A DNA stretch of 17,248 nt from Sva-07 sp964651825 (GTDB lineage Bacteria; Actinomycetota; Acidimicrobiia; Acidimicrobiales; Ilumatobacteraceae), in contig CAZYWK010000080.1 of assembly GCA_964651825.1 (NCBI GenBank), forward strand, positions 1 to 17,248. The letters run 5' to 3'. Under the pieces are notes generated by a model, which ran no database searches, was not told where the DNA came from, and worked only from the letters and a program-made list of their open reading frames with translations. Shown here piece after piece: positions 1-6,899 of this stretch. Each line of letters opens with the position of its first letter. Within the stretch, counting starts at the first letter, position 1. Made by a program: the position numbers and the translations under genes.

Positions 1-10
1 AATGGATAGT

Positions 11-34
11 GAGCACCGGCATCACCGGTGTCTC
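11..34 (-). repeat. Hairpin-forming inverted repeat downstream of the methyltransferase gene
   Basis: Read on the minus strand, the arms GAG(A)CACCGG and CCGGTGCTC pair as a nine-base-pair stem with a one-base bulge around a five-base loop (TGATG). It lies about 90 bp past the stop of the minus-strand methyltransferase gene. It could be the transcript end of that operon, but no T-run follows the stem, so a classical intrinsic terminator is not demonstrated. The rest of positions 1-126 shows no convincing gene. Confidence 0.3.
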
Positions 35-126
35 ACCTCAGCCTGACAGACAGGGGGCTCGCACACGCCAAGGTGACGGCCAGTTCGACGTACTCAGGAA
101 ACTGGTGCTTCGGCTCTCGTGACCGC

Positions 127-939
127 TCAGCCACCCTTTACGGCGTCAAGGATGATGCTGTTGGGTCTTGTGTCGATCCCCACCAAGTCAGGAAAGCGAC
201 TTTCCCCCAGCCTTTCCCATGTCATATCTACGTAGCCTGCCGCATCAGCGAACTTCCACAGTGTTTCTCGGTCAAATAGATATTGATGGCCCCACAACCT
301 GAGCGTATTATTCAAGTAATCTGCTGACGTTTCTATCCCGTATTCTCGACTCCAGGGGACATCGCGCCAGTTTCCCTTGAGAAAGACGTCGACACAGACG
401 CGGATATCAGGAGTCAAGATCCTGTGCACGCCGCCACGCTTTAGGACACGGTACGCCTCAGCCAGAAAGTACTTCGTACCTTCTTTAGGCAAGTGTTCAA
501 TGAAGTGCTCGCTGTAGACGACGTCGACACTGTTCGAGGCGAAGGGTAGCCCATCGAGAACATTCAAAGATATATCTACGGTGGGAAGCTCTTCCATGTC
601 GAGGTTGATCCATCCGCTGTTAATGACCAGGGCTCCGGATCCGATGTGGAGTTTGGTGCCGCTACCCGTCCCGAGCTGGCGAGCCACTATCGCTCGCGCC
701 TTTCGCTCGCGTCGGTAGAACGAGATACTCCCGCTGTCGATTTCTCTCAGCTTGGACATGGACTTCTTGATCACTCCGGAACCGTTCGAAGGTGCATGCC
801 TCTGCTTGATCGGGGATGTGTCCGATTCAACCGTCGTCGAGAGGTCCGTCTCGCCACGCTGCATCATGTTGGTGCCTTTCGAACTGTGGGCTCCGAGACG
901 CTGGTGCTGAGCCGCGCCCGTTTGATTCCTCAAGTTCAT
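127..939 (-). CDS. SAM-dependent class I methyltransferase
   Basis: The 270-residue product has a Methyltransf_11-like core. The SAM-binding loop LHIGSG lies at about residues 97-102, an acidic strand end INLDM at 111-115, the motif SEHFIEHL at 143-150, and the helix and turn RVLKRGG at 164-170. This family transfers methyl groups from S-adenosylmethionine. In a glycan locus the target is probably a sugar or a chain end, but the substrate cannot be read from the sequence. The first 70 or so residues look poorly conserved. A start at the double Met, residues 25-26 (positions 864-867), is also possible, since AAAGG sits 8-9 nt upstream. It is the last gene of a minus-strand operon, 27 bp after the rmlB-like gene. 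Hand counts give 29/60 GC at 241-300 and 28/60 at 541-600, well below the rest of the window, which suggests recent acquisition. Confidence 0.85.
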   Translation of the reverse strand: MNLRNQTGAAQHQRLGAHSSKGTNMMQRGETDLSTTVESDTSPIKQRHAPSNGSGVIKKSMSKLREIDSGSISFYRRERKARAIVARQLGTGSGTKLHIGSGALVINSGWINLDMEELPTVDISLNVLDGLPFASNSVDVVYSEHFIEHLPKEGTKYFLAEAYRVLKRGGVHRILTPDIRVCVDVFLKGNWRDVPWSREYGIETSADYLNNTLRLWGHQYLFDRETLWKFADAAGYVDMTWERLGESRFPDLVGIDTRPNSIILDAVKGG

Positions 940-966
940 TGGGCCTGCCCTGGTACCGCGGCGTCG

Positions 967-2010
967 TCACCTTGACGAACGATTGGACTCGCGGTAGGCG
1001 CCGGTCGTCACGAGTCGGAGCCATTCCGGATTTGCCAGATACCAGCTGACCGTCGCGTCGACGCCGGCGGTGAGCGAATGGGTCGGGTCCCAATCGAGTG
1101 TCGATCTGATCTTGCTCGAGTCGAGCACGACACGGCGCGCGTGCCCAGGACGGTCGCGAACGTGTTCAGCAGTCTCGAGTTGCCCTCCCAACCGGGCGAG
1201 GACGGCTTCGACGACAGCGAGGTTGGTGTACTCGGAGTCGCCGCCGACGTTGTAGGTCTCTCCGTCGGCGCCCCGATCGAGGACAGCCTGGAGAGCGCGG
1301 CAGGTGTCAGCGACGTAGATCCAGTCACGGATCTGCTCGCCATCGCCGTAGACCGGTAATCGTCGGCGGGTGGACCAGTGGAGGATCACCTTCGGCACCA
1401 GCTTCTCCGGGAACTGATGCGGCCCGTAGTTGATGGAGCACCTCACGATGTTCACCGGGAGACCGAACGACCGATGATACGTCTGTACGAGGAGGTCGGC
1501 CCCCGCTTTCGACGCGGCGTAGGGCGTCGTCGGAGCCAGCTGTGCGTTCTCGTCGAATCCGTCGTCGGGTACTAGATCGCCGTAGACCTCCGCCGCCGAG
1601 ACCTGGACGAATCGCACACCCTGTCGGTACTGAGCCTCGCGCGAGTCCTCGGGTGTCAGACGCCAGGACTCTCGCGCGGCATCCAGGAGCGCTTGGGTCC
1701 CCATGACATTCGTGCTGACGAAGATCTCGGGGTCGGTGATGCTGCGGTCGACATACGATTCCGTCGCGAGGTTGACCACGGCGTCGAATTCGTGCTCGGC
1801 GAAGATGCGGCGGAGGAGATGCCGGTCCCTGACATCGCCGCGGACGAAGGAGTAGCGAGGGTCACCGGCGAGATCGGCGAGATCCACAACGTTCGCGGCC
1901 ACCGTGAGGCTGTCGAGGACGACGACGCGACCCGGTTGCTCACGCAACAGGTGGTGGACGAGATGAGACCCGACGAAGCCGGCACCACCGGTGACGAGGA
2001 CTGCCTTCAT
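967..2010 (-). CDS. RmlB-family NDP-sugar 4,6-dehydratase (dTDP-glucose 4,6-dehydratase-like) with atypical active site
   Basis: The 347-residue product is an extended short-chain dehydrogenase. It has the NAD-binding motif GGAGFVG at residues 8-14, YAASK (Tyr164, Lys168), and the stretches NYGPHQFPEKL (about 194-204) and YGDGEQIRDW (221-230), which are hallmarks of dTDP-glucose 4,6-dehydratase. Length matches the family (about 330-360). That enzyme makes dTDP-4-keto-6-deoxyglucose, the precursor of rhamnose and amino-deoxy sugars. However, the conserved S-T-D-E motif reads S-A-A-E (138-141), so the triad Thr and the acid Asp are both Ala. The usual AAESHVDRS reads ATESYVDRS. Activity or substrate may therefore differ. 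The start is well placed, with GGTGGA 5 nt upstream. It follows the aminotransferase gene by 19 bp, consistent with one transcript and a joint role in making an aminodeoxy sugar. Confidence 0.85.
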   Translation of the reverse strand: MKAVLVTGGAGFVGSHLVHHLLREQPGRVVVLDSLTVAANVVDLADLAGDPRYSFVRGDVRDRHLLRRIFAEHEFDAVVNLATESYVDRSITDPEIFVSTNVMGTQALLDAARESWRLTPEDSREAQYRQGVRFVQVSAAEVYGDLVPDDGFDENAQLAPTTPYAASKAGADLLVQTYHRSFGLPVNIVRCSINYGPHQFPEKLVPKVILHWSTRRRLPVYGDGEQIRDWIYVADTCRALQAVLDRGADGETYNVGGDSEYTNLAVVEAVLARLGGQLETAEHVRDRPGHARRVVLDSSKIRSTLDWDPTHSLTAGVDATVSWYLANPEWLRLVTTGAYRESNRSSR

Positions 2011-2029
2011 GCGATTCCACCCACGGCCT

Positions 2030-3139
2030 TCATCGACTTCTCAGAATGATCTCGCAAATCCTGCCGACGTCGTCGAGCGCCAGGTCGGGGTACAAGGGGA
2101 GAGTGAGGACGCGTTCCGAGACCTGCTCGGCTCTCGGCGTCGACGACGTTGCGAAACGATCGCCGTAGGCCGTGAAATGGGAGGTCAATGGGTGGAAGTA
2201 GCGTCGCGCGTAGATGTCGTTGAGTGCCAGCGTGTCCGCGACTTCGTCACGCGACCGACCGAAGCGAGCAGGGTCGAACAACACCGGGAAGTAGGCGTAG
2301 TTCTGACGAACGCCCCGCGGGACCGGGTTCAGGGTGATGCCGGGCACACCATCGAGCTGTTCCCGGTAACGGTCGCACACCAAGCGACGCTTGGCGATGC
2401 TCTCGTCCACGTAGCGCAGATTGCAGATGCCCATCGCCGCCGCTGGCTCGGTCATCTTGGCGTTCGTACCGACCGATTCCGCATTGTCGCTTCCGATCTG
2501 GCCAAACTGTCGCCATGCTCGGAGCCGATGGCTCAGCTCGGGGTTGCTGAAGGTCAGTCCGCCTCCCTCGATCGTGTTGAAGACCTTGGTGGCGTGAAAG
2601 CTGAACATGGAGATATCGCCGAAGGTTCCGACACCTACCCCGTCCTGAGTGACGCCGAAAGCGTGTGCGGCATCGTAGATCACCTTCAAGCCATGGCGGC
2701 GCGCGATGTCATCGATCGCGTCGTAATCGCACAGGTTCCCGTACACGTGCACAGGAAGGATCGCCGTCGTACGGTCTGTGATCAGGTCCTCGATGAGTTC
2801 GGGGTCCATGACATACGTGGCGGAGTCGATATCGCAGAACACCGGCTTCGCTCCGGAACGCACGATGGCATGAGTCGTCGATGCGAACGTGAACGGCGTC
2901 GTGATCACTTCGCCACCGATCTCCAGGGCCTGCAGCGCACTCTCGAGCGCGAGATGACCATTCGCGTAGAGGCCGACGTGCTCAACGCCGAGGTACGCGC
3001 CCAGCAGACGCTCGAGCTCTTGATGCTTGGGGCCTGAGTTCGTCAGGAAACGCGCCCGCCAGATGTCTTCGAGCTGTGCGACGTAGTCAGCGAGAGGCGG
3101 CATCGCTGGTCTGGTCACGTAGATCGGCTCAGCTGACAC
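2030..3139 (-). CDS. DegT/DnrJ/EryC1/StrS-family PLP sugar aminotransferase (VioA-like)
   Basis: The 369-residue product is a fold-type I PLP aminotransferase that acts on nucleotide keto-sugars. The Schiff-base lysine is Lys185 in SFHATK, followed by the EGGGL loop. Asp156 in YDAAHAFG is the expected partner of the PLP ring nitrogen. The N-terminal pattern FLTNSGPKHQELE (31-43), then YLGVEH and NGHLAL, resembles dTDP-4-amino-4,6-dideoxyglucose (viosamine) transaminases of the VioA type; the exact product is inferred. The start is GTG at 3139 with GAGG 9 nt upstream, and it places the conserved PPL..YV..LEDIW segment at the expected distance. It is the first gene of the minus-strand operon and would use the keto-sugar made by an RmlB-type enzyme. 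No acetyltransferase is present in the window to complete an N-acyl sugar. Confidence 0.88.
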   Translation of the reverse strand: MSAEPIYVTRPAMPPLADYVAQLEDIWRARFLTNSGPKHQELERLLGAYLGVEHVGLYANGHLALESALQALEIGGEVITTPFTFASTTHAIVRSGAKPVFCDIDSATYVMDPELIEDLITDRTTAILPVHVYGNLCDYDAIDDIARRHGLKVIYDAAHAFGVTQDGVGVGTFGDISMFSFHATKVFNTIEGGGLTFSNPELSHRLRAWRQFGQIGSDNAESVGTNAKMTEPAAAMGICNLRYVDESIAKRRLVCDRYREQLDGVPGITLNPVPRGVRQNYAYFPVLFDPARFGRSRDEVADTLALNDIYARRYFHPLTSHFTAYGDRFATSSTPRAEQVSERVLTLPLYPDLALDDVGRICEIILRSR

Positions 3140-3355
3140 CCGCCGAGACCTCGCTTTCCCATGGACGCCGATCGCTGTCTTGACGAACGTACCGACATCC
3201 GGAACTCATACGTTCTCCGTCGGCATCACTTGCACTCTAGTGAGCCGGGCTGCTGGTTCGGTGGCGGGTCGGAGTCGCTGACAGGCTCGTGGTTCGGCGA
3301 AGTCGAGGGCACGCTCTGTCCAAGTATGGCGAACTCCTCGCAGCGACCCTGCCAG

Positions 3356-3361
3356 TAAACT
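3356..3361 (+). promoter_or_regulatory. Putative -10 box (TAAACT) for the Stealth operon
   Basis: TAAACT matches the actinobacterial TANNNT -10 consensus and ends 9 nt before the ATG at 3371. Transcription would begin at or within a few bases of the start codon, as in leaderless actinobacterial mRNAs. No clear -35 lies 17 nt upstream. The surrounding 231-bp divergent spacer (3140-3370) holds no convincing gene; a TTGACG at 3180 has no matching -10. Confidence 0.35.
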
Positions 3362-3370
3362 CCTGGGCGG

Positions 3371-4981
3371 ATGTCTGCGCGCCTGACTCGCCTTCGAAGT
3401 CTGCTGCGCCGCTACCGAACCGACCGCCGATTCCCGCCGATTGTGTCCGGGCTCTACCGGGAGGTGATCTTGCTTCGACTCGGTGAGTTCGGCCACCGAG
3501 TGCTGCGAGCCGTGCCGCTCACCGCCTCGCGCCATCCGGCGAGCGAAGTACTCGATCGCCCTGTTGCCATGCTCGCTCAAAAGTTCGCAGCACGTGTGGC
3601 CGAAGTGCTCGACGGCTGTGTCGAGTTCCATCTCGTCGGACGAACCCCGGACTCGGTGACGTTCGGGATCGGAGCGAGCGATCGGCCGACTGCGCTCGGC
3701 GCCCTCGGTGGCTTGACGAACGAACGCGGCTGGCGCCTCGCCTGGGAAGGTCATGGGAGAGAACACACCATCTCGCTACCGGCGACGCGAACAGACCGGA
3801 TCCTCTGCTCGCCGACGTGGTACGTCTACCGTGAGTTCGCGTTCGGAGATCAGGCCGTGGGCAGGGAGGTGGCAGTCGAGATCACGTTCTGGGAGCTGGG
3901 CGCATCCGGGCAGATGGAGCGGATCGGTGTGCGGGGGCAGGAGCGGTTCGATCCGCGGTCGCCGCGGACGATCGAGGTGATCGACGGGCACGAGTACCCG
4001 GGCCTCGAGGCGTTCCCGGTCGGGGCCAACCTCGAGCACTTCGGTGAGCCGATCGACGTCGTGTACACGTGGGTCGACGGGTCGGATCCGGCCTGGCTCG
4101 AGTCGTTCCGGGCGACAGCGGCCGCTAGCGGACGTTCGATCGACGAGACGGCACTCGATCCGGCCCGGTATCGCAGCCGGGACGAACTGCGCTACTCGTT
4201 GCGCTCCGTGTGGGCGTTCGCGGGCTGGGTCAACCGGATCTACATCGTCACCGCCGGTCAACGTCCGCAGTGGATGCTCGACGATGAACAGATTACGTTC
4301 GTCGATCACTCCGAGATCATGCCCGCGGACGCATTGCCGACGTTCAACTCGCACTCGATCGAGGCGTCACTCCACAAGATCCCCGGACTGTCCGAGCACT
4401 TCATCTACTTCAACGACGACATGTTGCTGGGGCGACCGGTCAGGCCCGAGACCTTCTTCACCTCCAACGGCCTCGCCAAGGTGTTCCAAAGTGATGCCCG
4501 CGTCGTCGGCTACGAGGACGAGAACACGCTGGCGGTGGACACGGCCGCCCGCCGTGGTCGGGAGCTCCTCCAGCAGCGTTTCGGGCGAGTCGTCTCGCAC
4601 AAGCCGCTCCACTCGCCGTACCCGCTTCGACGCAGCGCGATCGAGCAGCTCGAGTCGGAGTTCCGCGAGATCATGGATGCCACGGTGCACAGCCGCTTCC
4701 GGTCACCGACCGACCTGAGTGTCGCCGCCTCGCTCGCGCAGCACTACGCACTCGGCATCGGCGTGGGCGTGCTGGGCGAGATCGACTCGGAGTACGTGCA
4801 CGTCGAGTCGGGACGCCTCCGATGGCACCTCGATCGCATACGGCTGTCGCGACGGTTCGACACGTTCTGCATCAACGAGACCGAACACGCCGGCGGGTCG
4901 AGCACCCGCGAGGCGCAGATCAGGGCCTTCTTCGAGGAGTACTTCCCCGTGCCGGCCCCGTGGGAGCGAGACGGTGCCTGA
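3371..4981 (+). CDS. Stealth-family capsular polysaccharide sugar-1-phosphate transferase
   Basis: The 536-residue product carries the conserved regions of Stealth proteins, which transfer a hexose-1-phosphate (for example GlcNAc-1-P) to form phosphodiester-linked glycans and are related to human GNPTAB. CR1 is IDVVYTWVDGSDP (228-240). CR2 starts at RYRSRDELRYSLRS (267-280) and includes the acidic FNDDML (347-352). CR3 includes HKPLHSPYPLRR (410-421), and CR4 lies near 445-475. About 225 residues precede CR1; they include repeated beta-like segments I cannot assign to a domain. No signal peptide or membrane segment is obvious, so the enzyme is probably cytoplasmic or peripheral. The ATG follows a possible leaderless promoter and no strong ribosome binding site is visible. 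The stop overlaps the start of the next glycosyltransferase gene by 8 bp, pointing to translational coupling. Confidence 0.88.
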   Translation: MSARLTRLRSLLRRYRTDRRFPPIVSGLYREVILLRLGEFGHRVLRAVPLTASRHPASEVLDRPVAMLAQKFAARVAEVLDGCVEFHLVGRTPDSVTFGIGASDRPTALGALGGLTNERGWRLAWEGHGREHTISLPATRTDRILCSPTWYVYREFAFGDQAVGREVAVEITFWELGASGQMERIGVRGQERFDPRSPRTIEVIDGHEYPGLEAFPVGANLEHFGEPIDVVYTWVDGSDPAWLESFRATAAASGRSIDETALDPARYRSRDELRYSLRSVWAFAGWVNRIYIVTAGQRPQWMLDDEQITFVDHSEIMPADALPTFNSHSIEASLHKIPGLSEHFIYFNDDMLLGRPVRPETFFTSNGLAKVFQSDARVVGYEDENTLAVDTAARRGRELLQQRFGRVVSHKPLHSPYPLRRSAIEQLESEFREIMDATVHSRFRSPTDLSVAASLAQHYALGIGVGVLGEIDSEYVHVESGRLRWHLDRIRLSRRFDTFCINETEHAGGSSTREAQIRAFFEEYFPVPAPWERDGA

Positions 4982-5873
4982 CGCCGGGGCGGCGCTCACG
5001 GTCGACAACGTGCGCAACCGGTGCTGGCGCGGCTACGCCGATGCGCTGCGTGTGCTCACCCGGCGTGGGTCGGCGCGGCCGGCGACATCGGTGTTCGCCG
5101 GTGTCGATCGCTCCGATCACGAGCGGTGGAGCGATGAGACGGCTCGCAGGCACGACGAGTACCGGGAGGCCAACCCGATCGCGGCCGGACGCGTCGCGGT
5201 GGTCTGTGTGACGAACCGCCCCCACTTCCTGCAGGCGGTCGCCGAGAACGTGCAGCGGCAGGCCCACGACAACTTCGAGTTCGTCCTCGTCACCAACGCG
5301 GACGGGTTCGACGAGGCGGCGATCGACGCAGTCTCCGATCGGATCAGCAGCGTCGGCCGTCCGACCACGCGGATCGAGCGTCCGCCGGAAGTGTCGCTCG
5401 GGGAATGCCTGAACGCGGCGATGGCGGCGACCGACGCCCGGTTCATCGCCAAGTTCGACGACGACGATCTGTACGGGCCCGAGCACCTCAACGACTCGCT
5501 GCGCGCCCATGGCTACTCCGGTGCCGCGGTTGTCGGCAAGCACACCTATTTCGCCCATCTCGAGAGCGACGACGAAACGATCCTGCGCTTCCCAGGACAC
5601 GAGTTCACCTACAGCTCGACGCTGGCCGGCGGGACCCTCGTCATCGACCGGGACCGGACGTCGGATCTCGAGTTCGCGCCCATCTCGCTCGGTGAGGACG
5701 GCGCGTTCATCAGGGCGTGCCATCGACGGGGGCTCTCCACGTTCGCTGCCGACCGGTTCAGCTATGTACAGCGTCGTTCCGCCGACAATTCGTGGAACGT
5801 CTCCCACGACGACTTCCGGCGCAATACGATCCACGTCGCGGGCGGGCTACCGAGCTCGATGATCCACATCTGA
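4974..5873 (+). CDS. Family 2-like (GT-A) glycosyltransferase
   Basis: The 299-residue product begins with an unconserved stretch of about 70 residues, then RVAVVCVTNRP (73-83), a typical first strand of a GT-A fold. FDDDDLYGPEH (161-171) supplies the metal- and nucleotide-binding DxD, and LGED (239-242) is the likely catalytic acidic motif. It should transfer a sugar from a nucleotide donor; donor and acceptor are unknown. I chose the GTG at 4974 because it forms GTGCCTGA with the Stealth stop codon and has GGGAGCGAG just upstream. The same reading frame is open further upstream (to 4719), but that part lies inside the Stealth gene and is arginine/serine-rich shadow sequence. It is followed after 31 bp by the FkbM gene, so the three probably form one operon acting on the same glycan. 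Confidence 0.82.
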   Translation: MPDAGAALTVDNVRNRCWRGYADALRVLTRRGSARPATSVFAGVDRSDHERWSDETARRHDEYREANPIAAGRVAVVCVTNRPHFLQAVAENVQRQAHDNFEFVLVTNADGFDEAAIDAVSDRISSVGRPTTRIERPPEVSLGECLNAAMAATDARFIAKFDDDDLYGPEHLNDSLRAHGYSGAAVVGKHTYFAHLESDDETILRFPGHEFTYSSTLAGGTLVIDRDRTSDLEFAPISLGEDGAFIRACHRRGLSTFAADRFSYVQRRSADNSWNVSHDDFRRNTIHVAGGLPSSMIHI

Positions 5874-5904
5874 TCCCCCCAGCGAACGAGAAGAGACTTC
5901 CGAG

Positions 5905-6813
5905 ATGACCACCGTCTTCGAACGCGCCGGGAAGCGAGTCGACTCAGCGCTCACCGAGTCGGGCCGTCGCTTCCGGCGACACGGGGCCGGCCAATGGGTC
6001 TGGCGGCACTCCGTGCGCGACCAGTTCCGCTGGGGGAGCGGCACCGGACCGGTGTCGTCGGCGTTCTACCGATCAGTGCAATTCGGCGTCGTCGACAAGC
6101 AGAGCCGCGTCGAATCGGTCGAGCGACTGATCGAGCTGTTCTTCGGGCTCATCGATGATCTGGATGTCGGGCGCTTCGTCGAGGCCGGCGCGAAGGAGGC
6201 CGACGCGTCACAACGCGCTGCCGCAGGTCGGGCGGACCGTGACGTGGTCGCGTTCGAGGCCAACCCCTTCACGCACCGTCGGTTCGAGGAGCGGTTGCGC
6301 GAAACCCGTGTCGACTACCGGCACCTGGCCTTGTCCGAGAGCCCGGGCACCATCAAGTTCAACGTCCGCCGGAATGCGGACGGCAATCCGATCGCCGATG
6401 GCCAGGGTTCATTGCTCGGTCGCGCCTCGTACAAGCCGGGCTATGTCGAGGGTGTCGAAGTCGAGGCGGTCACGCTCGACTCGTTCTTCGCGGAGCGCGA
6501 CGGTGGCACCATCAGTCCGGCCCGAGTCGCCTGCTGGGTCGACGTCGAGGGAGCGTCGTCGATGGTGCTCCGCGGTGCCCAGGCGTTGTTGGGGAGGACC
6601 GACGTCCTGATGATCGAAGTCGAGGGGCGACCGGCATGGGACGGCCAGGAATGGCTGTGGGCCGACGTCGTCGAGTTCGTGCGCGGGTTCGGACTCGTGC
6701 CGATCGCCCGCGACGCTCAGTCGAGGTTCCAGTTCAACATCGTGTTCGTCCGTGACTCCCTGGTGAAGTCCCCGCAGGTGCGCCGCCGCTTGCACGCGTG
6801 GCGCAGTCGTTGA
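5905..6813 (+). CDS. FkbM-family methyltransferase
   Basis: The 302-residue product has the FkbM layout. A first SAM-binding segment FVEAGAKEAD lies at 91-100, the second strand VAFEANP at 115-121, and the C-terminal signature WVDVEGAS at 211-218, followed by VLRGA and LMIEVEGR. FkbM-type enzymes O-methylate sugars or other hydroxyl groups using S-adenosylmethionine, and they often sit in glycan loci. The first SAM motif departs from the usual D-x-G-A-N-x-G (here E-A-G-A-K-E-A), so binding may differ. About 80 residues precede the core and are rich in Arg and Ser. The ATG at 5905 has a purine-rich AGAAGAGA about 10 nt upstream. It is third in the Stealth operon. The substrate is unknown; methylation of a chain sugar is a reasonable inference. 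Confidence 0.8.
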   Translation: MTTVFERAGKRVDSALTESGRRFRRHGAGQWVWRHSVRDQFRWGSGTGPVSSAFYRSVQFGVVDKQSRVESVERLIELFFGLIDDLDVGRFVEAGAKEADASQRAAAGRADRDVVAFEANPFTHRRFEERLRETRVDYRHLALSESPGTIKFNVRRNADGNPIADGQGSLLGRASYKPGYVEGVEVEAVTLDSFFAERDGGTISPARVACWVDVEGASSMVLRGAQALLGRTDVLMIEVEGRPAWDGQEWLWADVVEFVRGFGLVPIARDAQSRFQFNIVFVRDSLVKSPQVRRRLHAWRSR

Positions 6814-6877
6814 GCCGCTCAGCGCCGTAGCGCCCGAACGCCACAACTCACCGTGACGATCGAGCCCTGGCTGTGAC

Positions 6878-6899
6878 ACCCCCTTGTCATGATGGGGGT
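6878..6899 (+). repeat. Inverted repeat overlapping the start of the DUF222/HNH gene
   Basis: ACCCCC (6878-6883) and GGGGGT (6894-6899) are perfect complements around a 10-nt loop that contains two in-frame ATG codons. A third ATG lies at 6901, directly after the right arm. If the RNA folds, the G-run that could act as a ribosome binding site would be paired. On DNA, CATGAT at 6888-6893 lies 7 nt before the ATG at 6901 and could be a weak -10 box. Both readings are tentative. Confidence 0.3.

Noticed and set aside
3180..3212. TTGACG followed by AT-richer sequence as a sigma70-type promoter for the Stealth operon
   Set aside because: No acceptable -10 box occurs 16-18 nt downstream (the bases there read AACTCA), and a better-placed TANNNT lies next to the start codon.
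4719..4973. Longer form of the family 2 glycosyltransferase starting inside the Stealth gene
   Set aside because: The extra residues are Arg/Ser-rich shadow translation of the Stealth CR4 region; GTG 4974 has the classic stop/start overlap.
6814..6850. GCGC-CGTA-GCGC as a terminator after the FkbM gene
   Set aside because: The stem is only four base pairs and no T-run follows; at this GC such matches are frequent by chance.
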